DNA of 12,811 bases from an uncultured Kingella sp. (GCA_916720425.1 CAKARD010000032.1:1-12811), one strand, 5' to 3'; shown: positions 1 through 6,750, numbered from the stretch's first letter. The notes: a model not told the origin generated them from the letters alone. Numbers and translations: made by a program.

Positions 1-54
1 GGGGTCTATGCTGAAGTATTGATTAAACCATACAAAAAAGTTTTTCCACAATGA
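1..54 (+). CDS. yciI: YciI family protein, C-terminal end (partial)
   Basis: Only the last 17 codons are in the window, reading GVYAEVLIKPYKKVFPQ and then TGA. The pattern GVY-x5-KP(F/Y)KKVF is the characteristic C-terminus of YciI-like proteins, small ferredoxin-fold proteins of unclear enzymatic role. The TGA stop overlaps the ATG of the next gene (ATGA, positions 51-54), so the two are probably translationally coupled. The identification rests on this short tail and on remembered YciI sequences. Everything upstream is outside the window. Confidence 0.72.
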   Translation, partial: GVYAEVLIKPYKKVFPQ

Positions 55-338
55 TAGATATGCAGCAAGCCATACAAACACGTCTTGCACCATTAAATCT
101 AGATATCTTGGAATTTGAGGATCAGAGCTATCTTCATGTAGGTCATGCAGGCAATAAAGAGGGTGGGCATTACGCCATTTTATTGGTTAGCCAAGCCTTT
201 GAAGGGGTTTCACGTCTTGCTCGACAACGCCAAGTACAAACATTATTGAGTGATTTATTTGCGCAAAAACGCATTCACGCATTAAGTATTGTCGCCCAAA
301 CTCCATCAGAATATTTCAACCAAAATAAACCATTTTAG
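51..338 (+). CDS. bolA: BolA/IbaG family protein
   Basis: A 95-residue protein with the BolA-like fold. A variable N-terminal helix is followed by a beta region with GGHYAILLVSQAFEG (about residues 38-52), the helix-turn segment SRLARQRQV (about 54-62) and the conserved C-terminal IHALSIVAQTPSEY (about 75-88). Its histidine is in the position that, in the family, helps bind a [2Fe-2S] cluster shared with monothiol glutaredoxins. BolA proteins act in iron-sulfur trafficking and stress or morphology control; that role is inferred from the family. The start overlaps the YciI stop by three bases and has no clear ribosome binding site, consistent with coupling. An in-frame ATG at 60 is an alternative start. 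The TAG stop forms part of the AGGA ribosome binding site of the following chaperone gene, so the three genes look like one operon. Confidence 0.85.
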   Translation: MIDMQQAIQTRLAPLNLDILEFEDQSYLHVGHAGNKEGGHYAILLVSQAFEGVSRLARQRQVQTLLSDLFAQKRIHALSIVAQTPSEYFNQNKPF

Positions 339-347
339 GAAATTAAA

Positions 348-1223
348 ATGAAAAAACACCTCATTACAGCAACATTGGTATTATTGCTATCTAGTGGTTC
401 ATTTGCCCAAACACTAGCGACCATTAACGGTACAAAAATAGACAGCAGTGAAATAGAAAGACGCGCTCATATAGTACAACAGCAAAGTCAAGGAAAAATT
501 GCCGACACACCAGAGTTGCGTCAATATTTATTGCGTGAAATGGCTGTCGAAACTATTGTTGCTCAAGAAGCACGCCGCTTACGTTTAAATGATACTAAAG
601 CATACAAAGAATCCCTGGCCGAAGCACAAAAAGAAGCCAAATCACGTGGTGAAGACAAAAAAGCAGACTTTAAAGCCAACTGGGCAGCATTTGAAAACCA
701 ATTATTAGGTGTCGCTTTTTCTGCTGATGTTTTGAAAAGAAATCCTGTTACCGAAGCACAAGTACAACAACGCTACAATGAAATTAAAGCTCGTTACAAC
801 AATACCGATGAAGTACAATTAGGACAAATTTTCACCAACCAAATCACTCAAGCACAAGCAGCAATTAAAGAGCTAAATGCCAAAAAAAGCTTTGCCGAAG
901 TGGCAAAAAAATATACTATAGACCCCAATGTTAAAGCAGGTGAGTCCGCATTAAGCGAATACATGTCTTTGGTAGATTTAAAAGAAGAAAATCCTAATAT
1001 TTATCAATCAATTGTTAACTTACAAAAAGGTGAATTTACTAAAACACCTTTTGTTGGTACTGATATGCAAGCCGTCTTTTATATCAATGATAAACGAAAA
1101 ATCATCATTGATCCGTTTGATAAAGTCAAAGATAGCTTATTGAACAATATGCAAAATGAACGCATACAAAATGCAATCGATACTTTAATTGAAAAAGCTC
1201 AAATTATCCCCGCAGACAAATAA
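348..1223 (+). CDS. periplasmic parvulin-like peptidyl-prolyl isomerase / chaperone
   Basis: A 291-residue secreted protein. Residues 1-20 form a signal peptide (basic MKKH, a hydrophobic core, SFA before the cleavage site). Residues 22-145 are a helical SurA/PrsA-like chaperone region starting ATINGTKIDSSEI. Residues about 155-250 match the parvulin (PpiC) layout: VQLGQIF, SFAEVAKKY, and LQKGEFTKTP before a final strand. The two histidines that flank a classical parvulin active site are missing: the HIL position reads QIF and the GYH position reads MQAVF. Chaperone activity therefore seems more likely than strong isomerase activity. From memory, a Neisseria homologue of the same length has the same substitutions. 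The gene follows bolA with a ribosome binding site AGGA at 337-340, seven bases before the ATG, and ends in a hairpin terminator. Confidence 0.85.
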   Translation: MKKHLITATLVLLLSSGSFAQTLATINGTKIDSSEIERRAHIVQQQSQGKIADTPELRQYLLREMAVETIVAQEARRLRLNDTKAYKESLAEAQKEAKSRGEDKKADFKANWAAFENQLLGVAFSADVLKRNPVTEAQVQQRYNEIKARYNNTDEVQLGQIFTNQITQAQAAIKELNAKKSFAEVAKKYTIDPNVKAGESALSEYMSLVDLKEENPNIYQSIVNLQKGEFTKTPFVGTDMQAVFYINDKRKIIIDPFDKVKDSLLNNMQNERIQNAIDTLIEKAQIIPADK

Positions 1224-1230
1224 CTAAATA

Positions 1231-1262
1231 GGCGTAGTATCTTCTACGCCATTTTCCCTTTT
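1231..1262 (+). terminator. intrinsic terminator after the first parvulin gene
   Basis: GGCGTAG (1231-1237) and CTACGCC (1244-1250) form a perfect 7-bp stem with a six-base loop, followed by ATTTTCCCTTTT. It lies 7 bases after the stop codon. It separates two related chaperone genes, so the second may depend on readthrough or on its own promoter, which I could not identify. Confidence 0.75.
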
Positions 1263-1280
1263 ACAAACTAAAGTAAAGCA

Positions 1281-2048
1281 ATGAAAAAAAATACCCTTAT
1301 ATTTATCTTATTAGCCCTCAGTGGATGGGCATTCGCAACCCCAAAAATTGACCAAAAGCAATTAGACATATTGGTTAACTACCTAACGAAACAACACGAC
1401 ATATCCGAACAAGAAAAAACAGAATTGCGCAATAAATTAAGCGAACAAATACAACGTAACGCAATTTTAGCCGAACAAACCATTAAACTGGGTTTAGATA
1501 AACGTGCAGATACTCAAGCTTTATTAAATAATGCAAAAAATGATGTCTATGCCGCACGTTATATTCGTTATCTTATTGATGAAAATCCTATTAGTGAACA
1601 TGAATTACGTGAAATTTATCGCCGTCAAACACGTTTAGTCCGTTTACAACAGGTTTCTTTTGAAACCGAAGAAGAAGCAAAAAATGCTTATAGTCTGCTC
1701 AAAAAAGGCTTATCATTTGATGAATTAATGCAACGATACCCTAATCCTGAGCAAAATCATTTTAACGAAATGATTAGTCCTAATACCTTACCATCTGAAT
1801 TAGCCCAGTTAATATTAACCATGGAACGAGGGCAAATTACCCCTCAGCCTGTTCATGTGGGTAAATACTATTTTATTTTTAAATTGGCTCAAGAAGAACC
1901 AAACCGAAATTCGCCATCGTTTGAACAAACGCGTAATGATATTCTGCAACATGAAACCCAAGATCGCGTACAAACAAAAATTAATGAAATTTTAAAAGCT
2001 AATGGTTGGAAAGCATCGCAACAAAACACACCAGACCAAGAAAAATAA
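1281..2048 (+). CDS. second periplasmic parvulin-like (SurA/PpiC-type) protein
   Basis: A 255-residue secreted protein. A signal peptide covers residues 1-19 (KK, hydrophobic stretch, WAFA before cleavage). A helical N-terminal region (about 22-115) is rich in Gln, Lys and Glu. Residues about 118-203 resemble a parvulin domain: VRLQQVSFETEEEAKNAY, then GLSFDELMQRYPNPEQN, LPSELAQLI and ERGQITPQPVHVGKYYFIFKL. As in the upstream paralogue, the active-site histidines are absent (Q in the HIL position, Y in the GYH position). The protein probably helps fold or stabilise envelope proteins; that is inference from the family. The ribosome binding site is weak (AAGTAAAG upstream of 1281). A hairpin terminator follows at 2067. 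The two genes look like an old tandem duplication that has diverged strongly. Confidence 0.8.
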   Translation: MKKNTLIFILLALSGWAFATPKIDQKQLDILVNYLTKQHDISEQEKTELRNKLSEQIQRNAILAEQTIKLGLDKRADTQALLNNAKNDVYAARYIRYLIDENPISEHELREIYRRQTRLVRLQQVSFETEEEAKNAYSLLKKGLSFDELMQRYPNPEQNHFNEMISPNTLPSELAQLILTMERGQITPQPVHVGKYYFIFKLAQEEPNRNSPSFEQTRNDILQHETQDRVQTKINEILKANGWKASQQNTPDQEK

Positions 2049-2066
2049 GTTTTGAATTTATGATAA

Positions 2067-2093
2067 AGTGGGTTTCTAACCCACTATTTTTAT
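2067..2093 (+). terminator. intrinsic terminator after the second parvulin gene
   Basis: AGTGGGTT (2067-2074) and AACCCACT (2078-2085) pair perfectly over 8 bp around a TCT loop, followed by ATTTTTAT. It sits 19 bases after the stop codon and closes the plus-strand block. Confidence 0.85.
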
Positions 2094-2167
2094 CGTGTTT
2101 ATTTGACCTATTCTATTACATTCATAAAAATTATTCGTTGGGAAAAAGATTGAATTCTAACATGTTT

Positions 2168-2235
2168 AGGACTGAAAAGCCGTCCGCACCCGATATCCCC
2201 GCCATGAACATCAAAGTTTTTCGGTGCAGTCGGAT
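2168..2235. repeat. GC-rich imperfect inverted repeat in the 2094-2270 intergenic region
   Basis: Most of the 2094-2270 gap is very AT-rich, but this patch is clearly richer in G and C. CCGTCCGCACCCGA (2180-2193) pairs with TCGGTGCAGTCGG (2221-2233) over 11 of 13 positions with one bulged base, around a 27-base loop. Read on the minus strand, the structure lies downstream of rdgB and is followed by CTTTTC, so it may serve as a weak rdgB terminator. Short frames are open through it on both strands, but none has a convincing start or a recognisable product. It could also be a remnant of lost DNA. The structure is seen directly; its role is uncertain. Confidence 0.4.
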
Positions 2236-2270
2236 AAAATAAATATCAGTAAAATATTAATAATTTAAAA

Positions 2271-2873
2271 TTATAACTTATCTGAAAATAAAGTTACTTG
2301 CTGCAATAACTGACGTAACGCTTGGGCACGATGACTAACAGTATTTTTTTGTTCTAGTGATAACTGTGCTGCGGTGCAAGCATATTCTGGTACATAAAAA
2401 TGTGGATCATAACCAAATCCCCCTTCTCCTATAGGTGTATCTTGCCATAACCCACGCCAAACACCCTGTGCAATTAAAGGTTGTGGATCATCAGGTTGTC
2501 GTATCAACACTAGTACGCAAACATAATAGCAAGTCTTATCTGTATAACCAGACAAATCTTGGGCTAATTTAGCATTATTGTTACTGTCAGATTTGGGTTC
2601 TCCCGCATAACGCGCAGAAAATACACCTGGTGCGCCATTTAAAACAGAGACACAAATTCCACTATCGTCTGCTAATGCAGGTAATCCACTGAAACGACTG
2701 GCATGACGTGCTTTGACTAATGCATTTTCAACAAAAGTAAAATATGGTTCTGAACATTCATCTACCCCATAATTAGATTGAGGCACAACGGTAATTTGAT
2801 GCGATTGAAATAATTGGCGAAATTCGTGCAATTTCCCTGTATTATTGCTGGCTAATACTATTTTCTCAAACAT
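2271..2873 (-). CDS. rdgB: XTP/dITP diphosphatase (HAM1/RdgB family)
   Basis: A 200-residue protein with all hallmark motifs of the ITPase/HAM1 family. These are ASNNTGKLHE (residues 8-17, nucleotide phosphate binding), FVENALVKARHAS (47-59), GLPALADDSGICV (63-75, with the acidic pair D69-D70 used in metal binding and catalysis), GAPGVFSARYAG (80-91), GEGGFGYDPHF (149-159) and SHRAQAL (180-186). The family hydrolyses ITP, dITP and XTP to the monophosphate plus pyrophosphate, which keeps deaminated purines out of DNA and RNA in the cytoplasm. Length is normal. The start ATG overlaps the end of the upstream membrane-protein gene by 8 bases (ATGTTTGA), which argues for translational coupling. 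Confidence 0.96.
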   Translation of the reverse strand: MFEKIVLASNNTGKLHEFRQLFQSHQITVVPQSNYGVDECSEPYFTFVENALVKARHASRFSGLPALADDSGICVSVLNGAPGVFSARYAGEPKSDSNNNAKLAQDLSGYTDKTCYYVCVLVLIRQPDDPQPLIAQGVWRGLWQDTPIGEGGFGYDPHFYVPEYACTAAQLSLEQKNTVSHRAQALRQLLQQVTLFSDKL

Positions 2874-3096
2874 GTTCTTGTCTCTTTAACAGTAACGCTT
2901 TGCTTTTTTCAATACAACGAACATATAAGGCCAAAGATGTAATTTGACCTAAAGCTGCAATAAAAGCAAATAAAAACAAGGCTATTGCCCATCTTTTATT
3001 ATGAATGCTAGATAAATAGCTCCCTGCTGTAATCAATGCTATAAATAATAAAGAAAACAGCAGGGTTAAAATTAAAAATCGCTTACGGATAGTCAT
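2866..3096 (-). CDS. small membrane protein with two predicted transmembrane helices, function unknown
   Basis: A 76-residue protein that I do not recognise. After a basic N-terminus (MTIRKRF) there is a hydrophobic segment at about residues 7-28, a short polar loop SIHNKRW, and a second hydrophobic segment at about 36-59. The C-terminal tail is basic (KSKALLLKRQEHV). This suggests a two-helix inner-membrane hairpin with both ends in the cytoplasm (positive-inside rule). It is the upstream partner of rdgB, whose start lies inside its last codons, so the two are almost certainly co-translated. That does not show a functional link. A weak GAG-type ribosome binding site precedes the ATG. Confidence 0.7.
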   Translation of the reverse strand: MTIRKRFLILTLLFSLLFIALITAGSYLSSIHNKRWAIALFLFAFIAALGQITSLALYVRCIEKSKALLLKRQEHV

Positions 3097-3158
3097 ATCT
3101 CAATACACTAGCGATATAAGACTAGAGTCTAGCTATGGATAGATTTCGTTTTCTCAAC

Positions 3159-3539
3159 TTATTGAATACCCTTTTTAATCAAATCTTCGTAACCCCCATG
3201 GTTAACAACATGGGTATAACCCATTTTCTTTAATTCTTGTAAAGCAAGTTCAGCACGTCTCCCTGAACGGCAGTACAAATTAATAGGGGCATTTTTATTG
3301 GATTCTAATTCTGCAATGCGTTGTGCAATTTGATCATGCGGTACATTCACAGCATCTTTAAGATGACCTTGCGCATATTCCTCTGCACTGCGCACATCAA
3401 TCCAAATACCTTGCGCACGTGCAGGGGTTTTACTGGCTGTTTTTTGTACGCTTTGTTCTGGGGCTTTACCGTGTGCTTGCGCTCCTGTCGCAACGGCTAA
3501 TAATGTACTGATCAAAACCATTTTAAATGTGTGTTTCAT
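3159..3539 (-). CDS. periplasmic single-domain rhodanese (sulfurtransferase-like)
   Basis: A 126-residue secreted protein. Residues 1-22 form a signal peptide ending AQA. A short linker rich in Ala, Lys and Thr is followed by one rhodanese domain (about 44-124) containing IWIDVRSAEEYAQGHLKDAVNVPHD and the active-site loop CRSGRR, with catalytic Cys90 in the usual C-x4-R loop. GYTHVVNHGGYEDL closes the domain. Such proteins carry persulfide sulfur on the cysteine; E. coli PspE and GlpE are single-domain relatives, and PspE is also periplasmic. The physiological acceptor cannot be read from the sequence. A ribosome binding site AAAGG precedes the ATG, and the exonuclease gene ends only 16 bases upstream, so the two are likely co-transcribed. 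Confidence 0.88.
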   Translation of the reverse strand: MKHTFKMVLISTLLAVATGAQAHGKAPEQSVQKTASKTPARAQGIWIDVRSAEEYAQGHLKDAVNVPHDQIAQRIAELESNKNAPINLYCRSGRRAELALQELKKMGYTHVVNHGGYEDLIKKGIQ

Positions 3540-3555
3540 TTTTATACCTTTTCAC

Positions 3556-4932
3556 TTAGCTTATTCCCTCTATTTTACGCTTTTGGTGCGTATTTTTAAA
3601 CTTGTTTTTCATGATAGATAAAATATTTTGATCTATAAACCATATATTTTCTGATAAATACAACGCCCCACTATCACACAATAATTCCTGCTTTTGTTGT
3701 GTAATGGGATTAGATTCTGTAATGATAACTCTGGGCTTTTCTCCCCAATCACTCACGGGTAAAGCAGGCAAAGCTCTTAAGACGGCTTGATTATGCGCCA
3801 AAATATCCTGATTTTGACAAGCTATTGAACATTGCGTGACCAAAGACACAGGACAGGGCGTGTTTTTAGGCAAGATCTCTGGCAAAATACCCAATAAAGT
3901 AGGACAAATTCTATGCGCTTTAGCCCATTCTTGCAAAGCGCGTTTAGCCGCTTTAGGATGCAAAAATAAACCATGAGGTGCATGAGAATAAAACCCTGCC
4001 TTAAGTGGTCTTACTCGTGCTTTTAAACATCCATCTTGTTCTTGTATCACTATAGTATGACGCACAATTTCATGATTAATAGGCAAATGGTTATGCCACA
4101 ATAGATCTGCACGCACCCATTGGCTATGCAATGCACCCAATGTAGGAATATGTGTAAAACGTGTCGCTGGTGCATAATGATTTTTTCGTAACAGAAGCAC
4201 CACTTCACGAAATGATCGCTCATGAGTATGCACTGCAACGATATGATCATTGTCATCATACCAAACAGATACACCGTATGAATCTGGCAAAGCAAAGGCT
4301 GAGTTTACTAAATGTTTAGGTAAGCTATCAGGTAGCATAGGCGGATTAAATAAAGATTCTATGGCCTTTTGACAGGCTAAATTGCCATGCTCTTGTACAG
4401 CAAGTTGCAAAAATTGCGCCAATACTTGCACATCACCCATAGCACGATGACGCATTTGGTTTGGCATATCTAACCCATGCCGTTCAATAATACTATCTAA
4501 ATTATGGCGATGAAATTGTGGATACAATTTACGTGATAACTGCACAGTACATAAAGTAGGCACTGCAAAAGCTATTCCCATGCGTTCAAACTCATGACGC
4601 AATAAGGAATAATCAAATTTACTATTATGTGCCACAATGATACTGCCACGTAACAAAGGTAAAATATTTGGTGCAAATTGCGCAAAAGTAGGCGCATGAG
4701 CCACCATATCATTATCAATGCCCGTTAGTTTTTGCACAAAATCATGGATGGGTATTTGTGGGTTAATGAGCTGTTGCATTGCAGTTATTTTACCTTGCCA
4801 AAAATGCAAAAACGCTATTTCTGTAATGCGATCAGTCTGAATATTACCACCCGTGCTTTCCAAATCCAATAACACAACGGGGACAGGAAACGGTTTAAAA
4901 AACTGTACTAAAAGTAAAAAATCTGTATCCAT
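3556..4932 (-). CDS. DEDDh 3'-5' exonuclease (DnaQ-like) fused to a degenerate GIY-YIG/Cho-like region
   Basis: I choose the ATG at 4932 (458 residues). The frame can be extended to a GTG at 4983, but that stretch contains two TATAAT boxes and looks like promoter. The N-terminal half is a DnaQ-type exonuclease: LLDLESTG (D23, E25), VAHNSKFDYSLLRHEF (D107) and HRAMGDVQVL (H162, D167), the full DEDDh set. From about residue 218, YGVSVWYDDNDHIVAVHT then LLWHNHLPIN follows the layout of a GIY-YIG domain as in UvrC/Cho fusions, but the GIY, YIG and glutamate positions are replaced. Further on, C-x7-C-x3-C (C360, C368, C372) and AHNQAVL match the C-terminal part of such fusions. The exonuclease should be active; the second nuclease site appears dead. 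This resembles a DNA repair or processing enzyme rather than the replicative epsilon subunit, which is about half as long. Confidence 0.85.
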   Translation of the reverse strand: MDTDFLLLVQFFKPFPVPVVLLDLESTGGNIQTDRITEIAFLHFWQGKITAMQQLINPQIPIHDFVQKLTGIDNDMVAHAPTFAQFAPNILPLLRGSIIVAHNSKFDYSLLRHEFERMGIAFAVPTLCTVQLSRKLYPQFHRHNLDSIIERHGLDMPNQMRHRAMGDVQVLAQFLQLAVQEHGNLACQKAIESLFNPPMLPDSLPKHLVNSAFALPDSYGVSVWYDDNDHIVAVHTHERSFREVVLLLRKNHYAPATRFTHIPTLGALHSQWVRADLLWHNHLPINHEIVRHTIVIQEQDGCLKARVRPLKAGFYSHAPHGLFLHPKAAKRALQEWAKAHRICPTLLGILPEILPKNTPCPVSLVTQCSIACQNQDILAHNQAVLRALPALPVSDWGEKPRVIITESNPITQQKQELLCDSGALYLSENIWFIDQNILSIMKNKFKNTHQKRKIEGIS

Positions 4933-4945
4933 GTCTCGATTATCA

Positions 4946-4968
4946 ATTATAAAGTATGCAAAATTATA
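4946..4968 (-). promoter_or_regulatory. promoter region of the exonuclease gene with two TATAAT boxes
   Basis: On the minus strand TATAAT occurs at 4968-4963 and again at 4951-4946, just upstream of the ATG at 4932. The -35 match is weak for both (about AGTGTA for the distal box, TTTAGC for the proximal). The region lies immediately beside the divergent tRNA-Glu promoter. Confidence 0.5.
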
Positions 4969-4976
4969 CGCTAAAC

Positions 4977-5005
4977 TTGACACATTACACTAAAATCAAT
5001 ATAAT
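4977..5005 (+). promoter_or_regulatory. perfect sigma70 consensus promoter for tRNA-Glu
   Basis: TTGACA (4977-4982), a 17-base spacer, then TATAAT (5000-5005). Both hexamers and the spacing match the sigma70 consensus exactly. The predicted transcription start, around 5012, is only a few bases before the mature tRNA 5' end at 5018. This fits a very strong promoter for a stable RNA. Confidence 0.9.
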
Positions 5006-5017
5006 GGAGAAATCAAT

Positions 5018-5092
5018 GCGCCCATCGTCTAGCGGTTAGGACATCGCCCTTTCACGGCGGTAACAGGGGTTCGATTCCCCTTGGGCGTACCA
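5018..5092 (+). tRNA. tRNA-Glu (anticodon UUC)
   Basis: A full cloverleaf can be drawn. Acceptor GCGCCCA (5018-5024) pairs with TGGGCGT (5082-5088; first pair G-U), followed by discriminator A and an encoded CCA (5090-5092). The D arm is GTCTAGCGGTTAGGAC. The anticodon stem TCGCC/GGCGG surrounds loop CTTTCAC with anticodon TTC. The T arm AGGGG/CCCCT surrounds TTCGATT. The D-arm, anticodon and T-arm sequence closely follows other bacterial tRNA-Glu genes. It reads GAA and GAG codons and in many bacteria also supplies glutamyl-tRNA for tetrapyrrole synthesis. Confidence 0.97.
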
Positions 5093-5122
5093 AAATCTAA
5101 TCATATTTGATAAATTCACTAT

Positions 5123-5149
5123 CTAAAAAAGCTTTCTGCTTTAGTTTTT
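5123..5149 (+). terminator. probable terminator of the tRNA-Glu transcript
   Basis: AAAGC (5128-5132) pairs with GCTTT (5138-5142) around TTTCT and is followed by AGTTTTTC. CTA at 5123-5125 can add pairs if three As are bulged out. The stem is short, so this is a modest call. Confidence 0.5.
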
Positions 5150-5155
5150 CATAAA

Positions 5156-5184
5156 AAAGACCGTTCAAAACTCAAACGGTCTTT
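5156..5184 (-). terminator. intrinsic terminator of pta
   Basis: On the minus strand AAAGACCGTT (5184-5175) and AACGGTCTTT (5165-5156) form a perfect 10-bp stem with a nine-base loop. Six Ts overlap and follow the stem. It lies 18 bases past the pta stop codon. No T-run follows on the plus strand, so it acts mainly for pta. Confidence 0.88.
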
Positions 5185-5202
5185 AACAACATTAATCCTG
5201 TG

Positions 5203-6681
5203 TTAAATTTGTGTTGCTTGAATAGCCGTCAAAGCGATGGTATACACAATATCTTCCACCAAAGCCCCACGTGACAAGTCATTCACAGGTTTACGTAAAC
5301 CTTGCAACATCGGCCCCACGCTCAATACATTAGCATTGCGTTGTACCGCTTTATATGTGCAGTTGCCTGTTGTTAGATTTGGGAAAATAAATACATTAGC
5401 TTTGCCCGCAACTTTGCTGTTAGGTGCTTTAGATTTTGCTACGCTTTCTACCACTGCCGCGTCATATTGCAATGGACCATCAACAGATAAATCAGGGCGT
5501 TTTTCACGTACCAATTTAGTTGCTTCAATAACCAAATCAACATCAGGGCCGCTGCCTGAATCAATAGTAGAATATGAAATCATCGCCACACGTGGTTCAA
5601 TGCCAAATGCTTTTGCGCTATCTGCGGATTGAATGGCAATCTCTGCCAATTGTTCGGCATTGGGATTAGGATTCACTGCGCAATCGCCATAAACCACTAC
5701 TTGACCAGGCAACAACATGAAAAACACGCTAGAGACAATGCTGGCATTAGGTGCAGTTTTAATCAATTGCAAAGCTGGACGAATGGTATTTGCTGTGGTA
5801 TGAACTGCGCCAGAAACCAAACCATCTACATCATTTTGTGCCATCATCATGGTGCCTAACACAACGGTATCTTGCAGCTGTTTACGTGCATCTTCTGGCG
5901 TTAAACCTTTTGATTTACGCAATTCACACATAGGTGAAACATATTGTTCCACCAAACTAGCAGGATCGATGATTTCTAAGCTTTCAGGCAGGGTAATATT
6001 CAATTCTTTTGCTACGGCTTCAACTTCATTGCGTGGTGCAAGTAACACACAGCGCGCAATGTTTTTCTCATGACAAATCACCGCTGCACGGACGGTGCGA
6101 GGTTCTGCGCCTTCTGGCAACACAATCCGTTTATTGGCTTTTTGTGCTTTGTCCATCATATTGAAACGGAATTGCGCGGGGGAAACGCGATCGGTTGACC
6201 ACGATGCAATATTAGTCAATGCAGCATGATTCAGGCTACCTACAGTACCCAAATCAACCAAACCATTAGCTTGCGCAGCCGCCGCATGACCAATCACACC
6301 CGCAAATTCAACTGCTACACCGTTAAACGCTTGTTTTGCCAATGCAACACGTGTTTGAGCACCTGCTTCATCTGAAACAGCAAAAATAACCTGTGCATTA
6401 AACGAAGTAGCCAATGCAACATTTTGTGCAGCTAAAAAGATATTTTCAGAATCAGGTGCAATCCCTTGAATAACAACATTTTGTGCATTTAAACCTGCGA
6501 CTTCGCCTACCAAAGCGTCCAACCAATCATCTGTTTTGCCTTGTGCAATCAGATTTTGTACTAATGATACATTATGCAAAGGATTAAACACCGCTGCATT
6601 GGGCAAAGTATCGGCAACAGCTCGTGCTACCGCAGCCGTATCTACATGTGCACAAGTTGGTAAAATTAAAACAAAAGCCAT
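5203..6681 (-). CDS. pta: phosphate acetyltransferase, short form
   Basis: A 492-residue enzyme that interconverts acetyl-CoA plus phosphate and acetyl phosphate plus CoA in the cytoplasm. The C-terminal catalytic PTA domain (about 165-488) is complete: RIVLPEGAEPRTVRAA, the VSGAVHTTANTIRPAL region, SYSTIDSGSGPDVD (369-382) and GLRKPVNDLSRG (461-472). The first 140 residues resemble the N-terminal P-loop/BioD-like domain of long Pta enzymes (ILPTCAHVDTAAVARAVA), but the GTSVGLTS-type phosphate loop has been replaced and the DRTGG domain is missing. E. coli Pta has about 714 residues. From memory, Neisseria Pta is also short. A good ribosome binding site (GAGGAA, 6693-6688) precedes the ATG. 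No ackA is adjacent. Own promoter and terminator, so a single-gene unit. Confidence 0.95.
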   Translation of the reverse strand: MAFVLILPTCAHVDTAAVARAVADTLPNAAVFNPLHNVSLVQNLIAQGKTDDWLDALVGEVAGLNAQNVVIQGIAPDSENIFLAAQNVALATSFNAQVIFAVSDEAGAQTRVALAKQAFNGVAVEFAGVIGHAAAAQANGLVDLGTVGSLNHAALTNIASWSTDRVSPAQFRFNMMDKAQKANKRIVLPEGAEPRTVRAAVICHEKNIARCVLLAPRNEVEAVAKELNITLPESLEIIDPASLVEQYVSPMCELRKSKGLTPEDARKQLQDTVVLGTMMMAQNDVDGLVSGAVHTTANTIRPALQLIKTAPNASIVSSVFFMLLPGQVVVYGDCAVNPNPNAEQLAEIAIQSADSAKAFGIEPRVAMISYSTIDSGSGPDVDLVIEATKLVREKRPDLSVDGPLQYDAAVVESVAKSKAPNSKVAGKANVFIFPNLTTGNCTYKAVQRNANVLSVGPMLQGLRKPVNDLSRGALVEDIVYTIALTAIQATQI

Positions 6682-6721
6682 GTTCTTTTCCTCAATAAAT
6701 AGTCTGACAAAAAACTAATTC

Positions 6722-6750
6722 ATTATACGCCTATCTTACAAAGATTTCAG
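6722..6750 (-). promoter_or_regulatory. putative pta promoter
   Basis: On the minus strand CTGAAA (6750-6745), a 17-base spacer, and a perfect -10 TATAAT (6727-6722), about 40 bases before the pta ATG. The -35 matches 4 of 6 and overlaps the outer arm of the efp terminator, so the two elements share DNA. Confidence 0.55.

Noticed and set aside
2006..2242. An open frame of 78 codons starting inside the end of the second parvulin gene and running through its terminator and the GC-rich patch
   Set aside because: It starts in another gene's coding sequence, spans a hairpin terminator, and has no ribosome binding site or recognisable motif. The last part is mentioned only as a possible remnant.
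3119..3130. Palindrome AGACTAGAGTCT downstream of the rhodanese gene
   Set aside because: The stem is short with no room for a loop and no T-run, so neither a terminator nor an operator can be supported. It may be chance.
4933..4983. GTG at 4983 as the start of the exonuclease
   Set aside because: The stretch contains two TATAAT boxes, and no ribosome binding site favours the GTG. The ATG at 4932 leads directly into the conserved domain.
5237..6073. Three open frames on the plus strand antisense to pta
   Set aside because: They mirror the strong codon pattern of pta, lack ribosome binding sites and recognisable domains, and pta is unambiguous on the other strand.
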